Assembly: GCA_051861205.1 (NCBI GenBank)
Contig: JBHYDC010000002.1
Span: 62,001 to 126,000, forward strand
Source of the DNA: JBHYDC01 sp051861205
GTDB lineage: Bacteria; Pseudomonadota; Alphaproteobacteria; Rhizobiales; Pleomorphomonadaceae
Length of the DNA: 64,000 nt
Direction of reading: 5' to 3'
The notes below the pieces were generated by a model. That model was not told the DNA's origin and searched no databases. It saw only the letters and a program-made list of their open reading frames with translations. Shown piece after piece: positions 17,729-26,350 of this stretch. Every line of letters begins with the position of its first letter. Position 1 is the first letter of the stretch. Both the position numbers and the translations under genes were made by a program.

Positions 17729-18952
17729 ATGACCGATAGCCCCAAGCCGAATTCCTTCCGCACCGGTCCGGACGAACGCGGGCACTTCGGCATCTTCGGC
17801 GGGCGCTATGTCGCCGAAACCTTGATGCCGCTGATCCTGGAACTGGATGCCGCCTACGAGGCCGCCAAGAAGGACCCGTCCTTCCAAGCCGAACTCGACG
17901 CCCTGCACGCCACCTACACGGGCCGCCCGAGCCCGCTCTATTTCGCCGAGCGGCTGACCAATCATCTCGGCGGCGCGAAAATCTATTTCAAGCGCGACGA
18001 GCTGAACCACACCGGCAGCCATAAGATCAACAATTGCCTCGGCCAGATCCTTTTGGCCAAGCGCATGGGCAAGACCCGCATCATCGCCGAAACCGGCGCG
18101 GGCCAGCATGGCGTGGCGTCCGCAACCGTGTGCGCGCGGTTCGATTTCCCCTGCGAAGTCTACATGGGCGCGACCGACGTGCAGCGCCAAGCGCCCAACG
18201 TGTTCCGCATGAAGCTGCTGGGCGCCAAGGTACATCCGGTCACCGCCGGCCACGGCACGCTGAAGGACGCCATGAACGAGGCGCTGCGCGACTGGGTCGC
18301 CAACGTTGAGAACACCTATTATCTCATCGGCACCGCCGCCGGCCCGCACCCCTATCCCGCCATGGTCCGCGATTTCCAGTCCGTCATCGGCCGCGAAACC
18401 CGCGAGCAGATCATGGCGGCGGAGGGCCGCTTGCCGGATATGCTGGTGGCAGCCGTCGGGGGCGGATCCAATGCGATCGGCCTGTTCCATCCCTTCCTCG
18501 ACGACCCCGGCGTCAAGATCGTCGGCGTTGAAGCCGGCGGCCATGGCATCGACGTCTATAACGGCCATGCCGCGTCGCTCACCGGCGGCCGCCCCGGCGT
18601 TCTCCACGGCAACCGCACCTATCTGCTCCAGGACGATGACGGCCAGATCCTCGAAGGTCATTCGATCTCGGCCGGTCTCGATTATCCCGGCATCGGCCCC
18701 GAGCACTCCTTCCTGAAAGACACCGGCCGCGTCACCTACGTGCCGATCACCGACGCGGAAACCATGGAGGCCTTCCAGCTTCTTACCCGCATGGAAGGCA
18801 TCATCCCGGCGCTCGAACCCGCCCACGCGCTCGCACAGGTGATGAAGCTCGCGCCGACGATGGACAAGGATCAGATCATCGTCATGAACCTCTGCGGCCG
18901 GGGCGACAAGGACGTGTTCACCGTCGGCAAGATCCTCGGCTTCGACCTATGA
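17729..18952 (+). CDS. trpB: Tryptophan synthase beta chain
   Basis: PLP enzyme that condenses indole with L-serine to give tryptophan, in complex with TrpA. It is 407 aa. It contains the PLP lysine in HTGSHKINN, the substrate loop ETGAGQHGVA, the PLP-phosphate loop VGGGSNAIG, and a normal C-terminal LCGRGDKD. Its stop overlaps the trpA start by 4 nt (ATGA), matching the stoichiometric alpha-beta complex. Confidence 0.97.
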   Translation: MTDSPKPNSFRTGPDERGHFGIFGGRYVAETLMPLILELDAAYEAAKKDPSFQAELDALHATYTGRPSPLYFAERLTNHLGGAKIYFKRDELNHTGSHKINNCLGQILLAKRMGKTRIIAETGAGQHGVASATVCARFDFPCEVYMGATDVQRQAPNVFRMKLLGAKVHPVTAGHGTLKDAMNEALRDWVANVENTYYLIGTAAGPHPYPAMVRDFQSVIGRETREQIMAAEGRLPDMLVAAVGGGSNAIGLFHPFLDDPGVKIVGVEAGGHGIDVYNGHAASLTGGRPGVLHGNRTYLLQDDDGQILEGHSISAGLDYPGIGPEHSFLKDTGRVTYVPITDAETMEAFQLLTRMEGIIPALEPAHALAQVMKLAPTMDKDQIIVMNLCGRGDKDVFTVGKILGFDL

Positions 18953-19812
18953 GTTCAAAGATGCACCGCCCCGCCCCCAAGACCCGCATCGACGCCAAGG
19001 TTGCCGCTGTTGCCGCCGAAGGGCGCCCTGCGCTGGTGACCTTCATCACGGCGGGCGATCCGGACTTCGATACGTCTCTCGCCATCCTGAACGCGCTTCC
19101 CGGCGCAGGGGCCGATATCGTCGAACTCGGCATGCCCTTCTCCGACCCGATGGCGGAAGGCCCCCCGATCCAGGCCGCAACGCTTCGCGCTCTGAAGGGC
19201 GGCCACACCATGGCGAAGACGCTGGACATGGTCCGCGCCTTCCGCGCCAAGGACGCGACCACGCCGATCGTGCTGATGGGCTACTACAACCCGATCTACA
19301 TCTACGGCGTCGATCGCTTTCTGACCGACGCGAAAGCGGCTGGCGTGGATGGGCTGATCGTCGTCGATCTGCCTCCCGAGGAAGACGAGGAGCTTTGCAT
19401 TCCGGCCTTCGACGCCGGCGTCTCCTTCATCCGCCTTGCGACCCCGACCACCGACGACCGCCGCCTTCCCGCAGTTCTGGCGAACACGTCTGGCTTCGTC
19501 TACTATGTCTCGATCACCGGCATCACCGGCACGGCTTCGGCTGATCCGAGCCGGGTCGGCGCGGCGGTCGCCCGCATCAAAGCGCATACGCCGCTCCCGG
19601 TCATGGTCGGCTTCGGTGTCCGTACCGGCGCGGATGCTGCCGCCATCGGCGCGACGGCGGACGGCGTCGTGGTCGGCTCGGCGCTCGTCAATTTGGTGCG
19701 CGACAGTCTGAGCGACGGCAAGGCCACAAGCCGCACCGTTTCGGCCGTCACCGATCTCGTATCGGAGCTTGCGGCCGGCGTCCGTCAGGCCCGTGCCGCC
19801 GCGGCCGAATAG
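18949..19812 (+). CDS. trpA: Tryptophan synthase alpha chain
   Basis: Cleaves indole-3-glycerol phosphate to indole, which is channelled to TrpB. A 287-aa TIM barrel with the catalytic Glu in DIVELGMPFSDPMAEGP (the E of VELG), the catalytic Asp in VDGLIVVDLPPEE, and the phosphate-binding region VGFGV and VVGSALV. It overlaps trpB by 4 nt. A gap of about 200 nt separates it from accD. Confidence 0.97.
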   Translation: MSSKMHRPAPKTRIDAKVAAVAAEGRPALVTFITAGDPDFDTSLAILNALPGAGADIVELGMPFSDPMAEGPPIQAATLRALKGGHTMAKTLDMVRAFRAKDATTPIVLMGYYNPIYIYGVDRFLTDAKAAGVDGLIVVDLPPEEDEELCIPAFDAGVSFIRLATPTTDDRRLPAVLANTSGFVYYVSITGITGTASADPSRVGAAVARIKAHTPLPVMVGFGVRTGADAAAIGATADGVVVGSALVNLVRDSLSDGKATSRTVSAVTDLVSELAAGVRQARAAAAE

Positions 19813-20017
19813 CCGTCATGCCGGGACAGGATCGTTTCACCGTGGTAACGCTGTTGCCCGAAACCGCGTGCGAAAGCACCGTCATGCGCACCTTGCAGCT
19901 TGGATTAGACCCGCATTCCGGGGATAGTCCCGCCGTAATTCCGCCCTCTCTCTTGTATAGTTCGGCGGCAAAGCGCATTTCCTTCAATTGGGTTGCACCG
20001 GACCAGGGACTCGCCCC

Positions 20018-20926
20018 GTGAACTGGATCAACAACGTCGTCCGCCCGAAAATCCGCTCCCTCTGGGGCGCGAAGAGGGAAACTCCGGAAAATCTCTGGGT
20101 GAAATGCCCTGAGACCGGCGAGATGGTTTTCCATCGCGATCTCGAAGCCAATCTCTGGGTGGTGCCGAATTCCGGCTATCACATGCGCATGCCGGCTGAA
20201 AAACGGCTGGAGTCGCTGTTCGACGGCGGACGGGTGGAGGCAATCGCGCTTCCGGGCGTTCCGCCGGATCCGCTGAAGTTCCGCGACGAGAAGCGCTACA
20301 TCGACCGTATCAAGGATGCGCGCGCCAAGACCGGTCGCGAGGATGCCGTCATCGTCGGGGCAGGGCGTCTCGAAACCATTCCCGTCGTCGCCGCCGTCCA
20401 GGACTTCGACTTCATGGGCGGATCGCTCGGCATGGCCGCCGGCGAAGCCATCGTGCGCGGCATGGAAGAGGCGGTGTCCCGCAACGCCCCCTTCATCATG
20501 GTTTCCGGCTCCGGCGGCGCACGCATGCAGGAGGGCATTCTCTCGCTCATGCAGATGCCGCGCACCACGGTGGCGGTGGATATGCTGCGTGAGGCAGGCC
20601 TGCCCTATATCGTGGTTCTCACCAATCCCACGATGGGCGGCGTCACGGCCTCCTACGCCATGCTGGGCGACGTTCATATCGCCGAACCCGGCGCCCTCAT
20701 CGGCTTTGCCGGTCCGCGCGTCATCGAACAGACCATCCGCGAAAAGCTACCCGACGGCTTCCAGCGGGCCGAATATCTGCTCGACCACGGCATGGTCGAT
20801 ATGGTCGTGCATCGGCACGCCTTGCGCGAAACGCTGGGCCGCACCTTGCGCATCCTGATGCGGATGCCCGCCGTGTCCGCAACCGCCGCCTTCACCCCGA
20901 ACTTGCCCGCGCTTGCGGCGGAATAG
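20018..20926 (+). CDS. accD: Acetyl-CoA carboxylase carboxyltransferase beta subunit
   Basis: Transfers carboxyl from carboxybiotin to acetyl-CoA to form malonyl-CoA, together with AccA. It is 302 aa, and the GTG at 20018 gives the standard NWINNVVRPKIRSL start. The carboxyltransferase core is clear (VSGSGGARMQEG, TNPTMGGVTASYAMLGD, IGFAGPRVIEQT). The N-terminal zinc ribbon seen in E. coli is degenerate. Only the first of four Cys is kept (KCPETGEM), and the second pair reads VPNSGYH. I recall the same state in other rhizobial AccDs, so this is probably a lineage feature rather than damage. Confidence 0.95.
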   Translation: MNWINNVVRPKIRSLWGAKRETPENLWVKCPETGEMVFHRDLEANLWVVPNSGYHMRMPAEKRLESLFDGGRVEAIALPGVPPDPLKFRDEKRYIDRIKDARAKTGREDAVIVGAGRLETIPVVAAVQDFDFMGGSLGMAAGEAIVRGMEEAVSRNAPFIMVSGSGGARMQEGILSLMQMPRTTVAVDMLREAGLPYIVVLTNPTMGGVTASYAMLGDVHIAEPGALIGFAGPRVIEQTIREKLPDGFQRAEYLLDHGMVDMVVHRHALRETLGRTLRILMRMPAVSATAAFTPNLPALAAE

Positions 20927-21027
20927 CGCCGCTCGGCGTCGATTTTGTCCATGGCACGGAGAGCCCGGACAGGGTATGGGAGCCGGACGCCCGTCGCACG
21001 GAGCCCTGACCGGAAGTTGCCCTCGCC

Positions 21028-22353
21028 ATGACCGCGACGCTGGACATCATCGACCGCCTGTCTGCCCGCTGGCCGAAGGGCTTCGATCTCACGCTTACAC
21101 GCATCACACGCCTGCTCGCAGCGCTCGGCGATCCGCAGCTTCGCGTGCCGCCTGTTTTTCATGTTGCCGGGACAAACGGCAAGGGCTCCACCGTCGCTTT
21201 TCTCCGCGCCATCCTGGAAGCTGCGGCCTTTCGCGTTCACACCGACACGTCCCCGCATCTCGTCACCTATAACGAGCGCTTCCGGCTCGCCGTCGCCCCA
21301 GGCCAAAGCGCCAATGTCGATGACGAACGGCTCGCCGACGCGCTTGCCCGCACGGAAATCGCCAATGGCGATAATCCGATCACGCTGTTCGAACTTTTGA
21401 CGGCCGCCGGTTTTCTTCTCTTCGCCGAAACACCGGCCGATGTGCTGCTGCTCGAAGTCGGCCTCGGCGGCCGCTTCGATTCGACGAACGTGATCGACAA
21501 GCCGCTCGTGACGGTGATCACGTCCATCTCGCTCGATCACCAAGCCTATCTCGGCGATACCGTCGAGAAGATCGCGTTTGAAAAAGCCGGCATTCTGAAG
21601 CGCGGTCGCCCCTGTGTGCTCTCGCCGAACCTGGATAGCGTCCGCGCCGTCGTCGAGGATGTCGCCGCCAAGGTGGGTGCGCGTCCGCTGCTGATCGGCG
21701 GTCAGGATTGGAGCGCTACCGAGGAACAGGGCCGTCTCGTCTACCAGGATGAAACCGGCCTCCTGGATCTTCCCCTGCCGCGGCTTCCCGGCCGTCATCA
21801 GATCCTCAACGCCGGTACGGCGGTCGCGGCCATCCGGGCCTCCGGCCTCGGTGTGCCGGTGGAGGCGATCGAGCGCGGTCTTGAAACCGTGGATTGGCCC
21901 GCCCGCCTCCAGCGCCTCACCACCGGAAATCTTGTCGCGGCCGCCTTCCCCGGAACTGAAATCTGGCTCGACGGCGGCCATAATCCGGGGGCCGGCGAAG
22001 TCGTTGCGAGCGCCATGGCCGACCTTGAGGAGCGCGTCGAGCGCCCCTTGTTCCTGATCGCCGGCATGCTGAACACCAAGGATCCAGCCGGCTTCTTCGC
22101 CCCGTTCCAGGGCCTCGTCCGGCACGTCTTCACCGTACCCATCCCCGGTTCCGACGCCGGGCGCGATCCGGAATCCCTGGCTGAAGCCGCCCGTGCCTCG
22201 GGGCTTTCTGCCGAAGCGATCGAAAGCCCTCTCGCCGCGCTCCGTCTACTGGCCGAGCGCTGGACCCTGGAGCGCGCGCCCCGCATCCTCATCTGCGGCT
22301 CGCTCTATCTTGCCGGCGACGTTCTCGCCGCGAACGGCACGCCACCGCGCTGA
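21028..22353 (+). CDS. folC: Folylpolyglutamate/dihydrofolate synthase
   Basis: Adds L-glutamate to dihydropteroate and to reduced folates using ATP. It is 441 aa with the P-loop HVAGTNGKGST, the omega loop and SPHLVTYNERF, and the Mur-ligase-like DGGHNPG motif in the C-terminal domain. It lies 101 nt downstream of accD, the arrangement expected in this order, and ends at a shared terminator facing trxA. Confidence 0.95.
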   Translation: MTATLDIIDRLSARWPKGFDLTLTRITRLLAALGDPQLRVPPVFHVAGTNGKGSTVAFLRAILEAAAFRVHTDTSPHLVTYNERFRLAVAPGQSANVDDERLADALARTEIANGDNPITLFELLTAAGFLLFAETPADVLLLEVGLGGRFDSTNVIDKPLVTVITSISLDHQAYLGDTVEKIAFEKAGILKRGRPCVLSPNLDSVRAVVEDVAAKVGARPLLIGGQDWSATEEQGRLVYQDETGLLDLPLPRLPGRHQILNAGTAVAAIRASGLGVPVEAIERGLETVDWPARLQRLTTGNLVAAAFPGTEIWLDGGHNPGAGEVVASAMADLEERVERPLFLIAGMLNTKDPAGFFAPFQGLVRHVFTVPIPGSDAGRDPESLAEAARASGLSAEAIESPLAALRLLAERWTLERAPRILICGSLYLAGDVLAANGTPPR

Positions 22354-22364
22354 TAGTCCTAACG

Positions 22365-22394
22365 AAAAACCCGCCGGGCCAGCCCAGCGGGTTT
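22365..22394. terminator. Bidirectional intrinsic terminator between folC and trxA
   Basis: Stem AAACCCGC (22367-22374) pairs with GCGGGTTT (22387-22394), and an inner stem GGGC/GCCC extends it. On the minus strand the hairpin is followed by a run of T (complement of the A-run 22365-22369), giving trxA a good rho-independent terminator. On the plus strand it closes folC with a shorter T tract. The convergent position fits. Confidence 0.85.
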
Positions 22395-22420
22395 CAGTCT
22401 AAGCTTAAGACGGCCAGCGA

Positions 22421-22741
22421 TCAGATCGCCGCCTGGATCCATTTGGAAAGCTCACCCTTCGGGGCCGCGCCCACCTTCATCGCGGCCGGCTGGCCGTTCT
22501 TGAAGAGGATCAGCGTCGGGATCGAGCGCACGCCGTATTTGATGGCGGTGTTGGCGTTCTCGTCGATGTTCAGCTTGGCGATCGTCACCTTGCCGCCGAG
22601 TTCCGTCGCGATCTCGTCCAGCGCCGGGGCGATCATCCGGCACGGTCCGCACCACTCCGCCCAGAAATCCACGACCACGGGGGTCTCGGCGCCGAGCACG
22701 TCGAAATCAAACGACTGGTCGGTCACTTTCTTGGTCGTCAT
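22421..22741 (-). CDS. trxA: Thioredoxin 1
   Basis: General cytoplasmic disulfide reductase, 106 aa. It has the active site WAEWCGPCRM, the cis-Pro segment VRSIPTLILF, and the usual length. It is downstream of addA on the same strand (117 nt gap) and ends at the folC/trxA terminator. This is the standard gene order for the order. Confidence 0.97.
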   Translation of the reverse strand: MTTKKVTDQSFDFDVLGAETPVVVDFWAEWCGPCRMIAPALDEIATELGGKVTIAKLNIDENANTAIKYGVRSIPTLILFKNGQPAAMKVGAAPKGELSKWIQAAI

Positions 22742-22858
22742 ATCGTCACCTCTAAAGTCCTGGATCGTAGTGGCCCGGCAGGTCGTCTCGCATCGATCAG
22801 GGTCGACCGAACGTAGGTGGCAGGTCCCCGGCCGTCAAGAACGGGAGTGGCCCTCATC

Positions 22859-25800
22859 CTATCCCATCCGCGTGAGAAGGCGCTCAAGCACCGCCTCCGT
22901 CGCCGCCTCCGGCACCTCCTCGAGGCGGGTATCGGCCGTCCAGAGAATGGCACACCGCACCCGCCGCGCCCCGGCCATGCCGCCGAGCAGCCGCCGATAA
23001 AGCGCAAGCTGCACGACATAAGGCTCCGGAATGATGTTGGGCACCTCGGCATTCGTCTTGAAATCGACGATCAGCACCTCGTCCTCGGTTACCACCAAGC
23101 GGTCCACCTGTCCGGACACGGGAATGCTTCGTCCGGTGCCGTCGCGGATAACACCCGCTAGGCCAACTTCCGCCCGGCTTCCCGGTCCGAACAGCGCGGA
23201 GAAGCCCGGCGCATTCAGGACCGCCTCGACGCTTGCGAGGATCTCCTCGCGCTGCGCCTCATCCAGCCCCGTTGCATGGCGGGCCAGCCAGCCGGCCGCG
23301 CGGGCGTGACGGTCCTCGCTTGGAACCTCCGGCAGAAGCTCGAACAGCTTGTGGACAAGCCGTCCCCGCTCGCTCGCCGCCGGCATCCGCTGCTGCATCG
23401 CCTCCAAAGCAGGGCGGGACAGACGCGGTCGCCCCGTCTCGTCACTAAGCTCTGTCTCCTCGCTGAGCAGCGCACCCGCTCCAGACGGTGTCAGCACGCG
23501 CTCGTCCGCAGTTTCCGGCACTGCGCGGCGCGCCCAATCGGGGAGGGTTCGCACGTCGTCGCGCTCTTCCGCGTCATCGACGGGGGGATGAGGCTCACGG
23601 GTGCGATCCGACTGCCAGCACCATTTCGTCAACCCGGCCTCGTCCTTGCGCTCCTCCGCGTCCCGGAGGAGAGCCGATCTCACGAGCGGGTGCCATCGGC
23701 CTTCGGTCTTGCTCTTGTCGCGGCCGATCCCGACCACGATCAGACGGTCCCTGGCGCGGGTCAGCCCGACATAGAGCAGGCGGCGATATTCTTCCTCTTG
23801 CGCTTGCCGGTGCTGGCCGAGAGCGGCCTCGACCGGGGTTGGTTTCGGCCCGCCCTGCACCCAGACGAGCGGCCCGCCCACACCGCCGATGTTCACCACG
23901 GCCGGGTCGAACCGCGCCGTTGCCGGGGCGTCGCCGGGATCGACGAGGAAGACGATCGGGGCTTCCAGGCCCTTGGCGCCGTGCACGGTCATCACCCGCA
24001 CTTCGTCGCGTCCGGAGTCCACCTCGCGCTTCACGTCCTCGCGGGTTTCCGCAAGCCGCCGCACAAAGCCTTGGAGGGTCGCGGTTTCCCGGTCCTCAAA
24101 GGCATGGGCGAGCCCCAGAAATTCGTCGATCACTTCGTCGGCTTCGCGTCCGATCCGCGCCCTGAAAGCCGCTCTTGCACCATCGGGTCCGGCGATCGTC
24201 GCGAAGAAGGCGTGCGGATCCATGGTATCGGCGCGGCCCATCCAGCGGGCGACGGCTGCCCGCAAAAGCTCCGCCGCCGGATCGCTCCGCGCGGCGTCCA
24301 GCACGGCCGACCATAGGCTGCTCCCCGTGCGCCCATGGGCAAGCCGGAACAGATCGTCTTCGCTGAGCCCCACCAGCGGCGATTTCGCAACGGCTGCCAG
24401 CGCCAGCGAATCCTCCGGCAAGAGCGCCACGCGCGCCGCCGCGATCAGATCCTGCGCCACGATATGGCCCACCACGTCGAGCCGATCCGCGCCCGCCACC
24501 TCCACATGGCAGGCCTTGAGCGCTCGGTTGACGGCCTCCACGAAGGCACCGCGCTTGCGCACCAGGATCAGCACATCCTTTGGGCGAATCCGCCGCCCGG
24601 TCGCGGCGATCCGCTCACCGCGCTGCAGCCAGCCTTGGATCTCCCCGGCGATCCGGGTCGCAAGCTGTACGTCGGCGCTGCCGCGCTCGGTTTTATCGAC
24701 AGGGTCTTCCCAGCGCTCCGGCTCGCCTGACTTGTCGGCCACCGTTTCGGGCCAGACCTCGACGAGGCCCGGTTCGCCGAAGCGCACGGTGTCGTGCTCC
24801 GTCGGGCCGGCCTCCAGCGTCAGCCCGGCATGGGCGGCCGCATCCGCGAACACCCGGTCGACCGCCTTCACCACATCCGGCGTCGAGCGGAAGGAAAGGT
24901 TGAGTTGGAGGTCGTGGAACGCTGCCCCGGCGCTGGTCACCTCTGCGCGCAGCGCATGCTTGGTTTTGCCGAAGAGATGGGGCGCCGCGCCTTGGAAGGA
25001 GTAGATCGACTGCTTTTCATCGCCCACCGCGAAGAAGGTCCGCACGGTTTGGCCCCGCGCGCCGTATCCCGCGAAGAAATCGCCGGCCAGTGCCCGCACG
25101 ATCTCCCATTGTTTGGGGCTGGTATCCTGCGCCTCGTCGACCAGAATATGATCGAGACCCTCATCGAGCTTATACTGCACCCAGGCCGCCGCATCGGCGC
25201 GCGATAGCAAGGATGCGGCCTTCAAGATGAGGTCGTCGTAGTCGAGCGTCCCGGTCTCGGCTTTTGCCGCCTGATAGCGCCCGATCACCTGATCGGCCAG
25301 CCGGGCCAAGGCGGCGGTGCGGGTGGCGGTCTCAAGCGCCGCGATCTGGCGATCGATCTCGATGATGCGCGCGGCCTCCCGCGCAAAACGCTCGCAGGTT
25401 CCGGGCAGGGCGCCCTCCACCGCTTTGGTCACCGGCGTCTTGCGGGGCTCGCCTTTCTGGGTCAGGAACAGCGGACGCCACAGGCCGCAGCGCGTGGCCG
25501 AATCCACGGCTGCGAGCGCCGCGCGAAAGCCGCTTGCAAGGTCTTGCATCGTGTCCGAAGCCCCGTCCAAGGCATCGATCAGGGTACTTAAAACCGGGCC
25601 CGGAAACTCCGGCGGCGCGGCTAGGCCTGCGATCAGGCTTTCAGCCGTTGCACCCTCAGCGACACCAAGGGCGCCCGGCAGCGCCTTTATCGCAGCCTCC
25701 AAGGATCCATGGGTTTGGATCCACGCGAGGAAGGCCTCGCGCTCGTCGACCATGGCGCCAAGCGCCTTATCCATCGCCATGTCGGAGGTGACGGCCAGCA

Positions 25801-26350
25801 ATTCGCCGAGCGCCATCGCGAGCGGGCCGGCGGGATCGCGGACGGTTTCGCGCACCACGCGGTCCTTCGCCTCGGCCAAAAGCAGCGCCGCCGTGCGGTC
25901 GTCCAGCACCTCGAAGCGGCCGGCGAGATTGGCTTCCACCGAGAAGCGTTGCAGCAGGGCTTCGGCAAAGGCGTGGATCGTCTGCACCTTCAGTCCGCCG
26001 GGTGTTTCAAGCGCGCGCGCGAACAAACGCCGCGCCATGGCCAGCCGGCGCGGATCGGGCGCCGCATCCTCCAGCGATTGGATTTCGGCGGAAAGCGCCG
26101 CGTCGGTCAGCCGGGTCCAGCCGGCCAGCACCTCGAACACGCGGTTCGCCATTTCCGCCGCAGCCGCCTTGGTAAAGGTCAGGCAGAGAATACGGCCAGG
26201 ATCGCAGCCGGAAAGCAGCAGCCGGATCACCCGCCGCGTCAGCACATAGGTCTTGCCCGATCCGGCGTTGGCCGACACGAAGGCCGACGCTCGGGGATCG
26301 GTCGCAAGCTGCTGGCGCCGGCGCGTTTCGGGTGAGACCGGCTTGATCAT
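22859..26350 (-). CDS. addA: ATP-dependent helicase/nuclease AddA
   Basis: The UvrD-like helicase plus nuclease subunit of AddAB, which resects double-strand breaks and loads RecA. It is 1163 aa. It has Walker A SANAGSGKTYVLTRR near the N-terminus, DDLILKAA, Walker B LVDEAQDTSPKQW, VGDEKQSIYSFQGA, the helicase motif VMTVHGAKGLEAPIVFL, and the C-terminal RecB-like nuclease motif VLIVDFKTNAE. The ATG at 26350 overlaps the addB stop by 4 nt (ATGA) and follows GAGGA. An upstream in-frame start would only add residues overlapping addB. Confidence 0.95.
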   Translation of the reverse strand: MIKPVSPETRRRQQLATDPRASAFVSANAGSGKTYVLTRRVIRLLLSGCDPGRILCLTFTKAAAAEMANRVFEVLAGWTRLTDAALSAEIQSLEDAAPDPRRLAMARRLFARALETPGGLKVQTIHAFAEALLQRFSVEANLAGRFEVLDDRTAALLLAEAKDRVVRETVRDPAGPLAMALGELLAVTSDMAMDKALGAMVDEREAFLAWIQTHGSLEAAIKALPGALGVAEGATAESLIAGLAAPPEFPGPVLSTLIDALDGASDTMQDLASGFRAALAAVDSATRCGLWRPLFLTQKGEPRKTPVTKAVEGALPGTCERFAREAARIIEIDRQIAALETATRTAALARLADQVIGRYQAAKAETGTLDYDDLILKAASLLSRADAAAWVQYKLDEGLDHILVDEAQDTSPKQWEIVRALAGDFFAGYGARGQTVRTFFAVGDEKQSIYSFQGAAPHLFGKTKHALRAEVTSAGAAFHDLQLNLSFRSTPDVVKAVDRVFADAAAHAGLTLEAGPTEHDTVRFGEPGLVEVWPETVADKSGEPERWEDPVDKTERGSADVQLATRIAGEIQGWLQRGERIAATGRRIRPKDVLILVRKRGAFVEAVNRALKACHVEVAGADRLDVVGHIVAQDLIAAARVALLPEDSLALAAVAKSPLVGLSEDDLFRLAHGRTGSSLWSAVLDAARSDPAAELLRAAVARWMGRADTMDPHAFFATIAGPDGARAAFRARIGREADEVIDEFLGLAHAFEDRETATLQGFVRRLAETREDVKREVDSGRDEVRVMTVHGAKGLEAPIVFLVDPGDAPATARFDPAVVNIGGVGGPLVWVQGGPKPTPVEAALGQHRQAQEEEYRRLLYVGLTRARDRLIVVGIGRDKSKTEGRWHPLVRSALLRDAEERKDEAGLTKWCWQSDRTREPHPPVDDAEERDDVRTLPDWARRAVPETADERVLTPSGAGALLSEETELSDETGRPRLSRPALEAMQQRMPAASERGRLVHKLFELLPEVPSEDRHARAAGWLARHATGLDEAQREEILASVEAVLNAPGFSALFGPGSRAEVGLAGVIRDGTGRSIPVSGQVDRLVVTEDEVLIVDFKTNAEVPNIIPEPYVVQLALYRRLLGGMAGARRVRCAILWTADTRLEEVPEAATEAVLERLLTRMG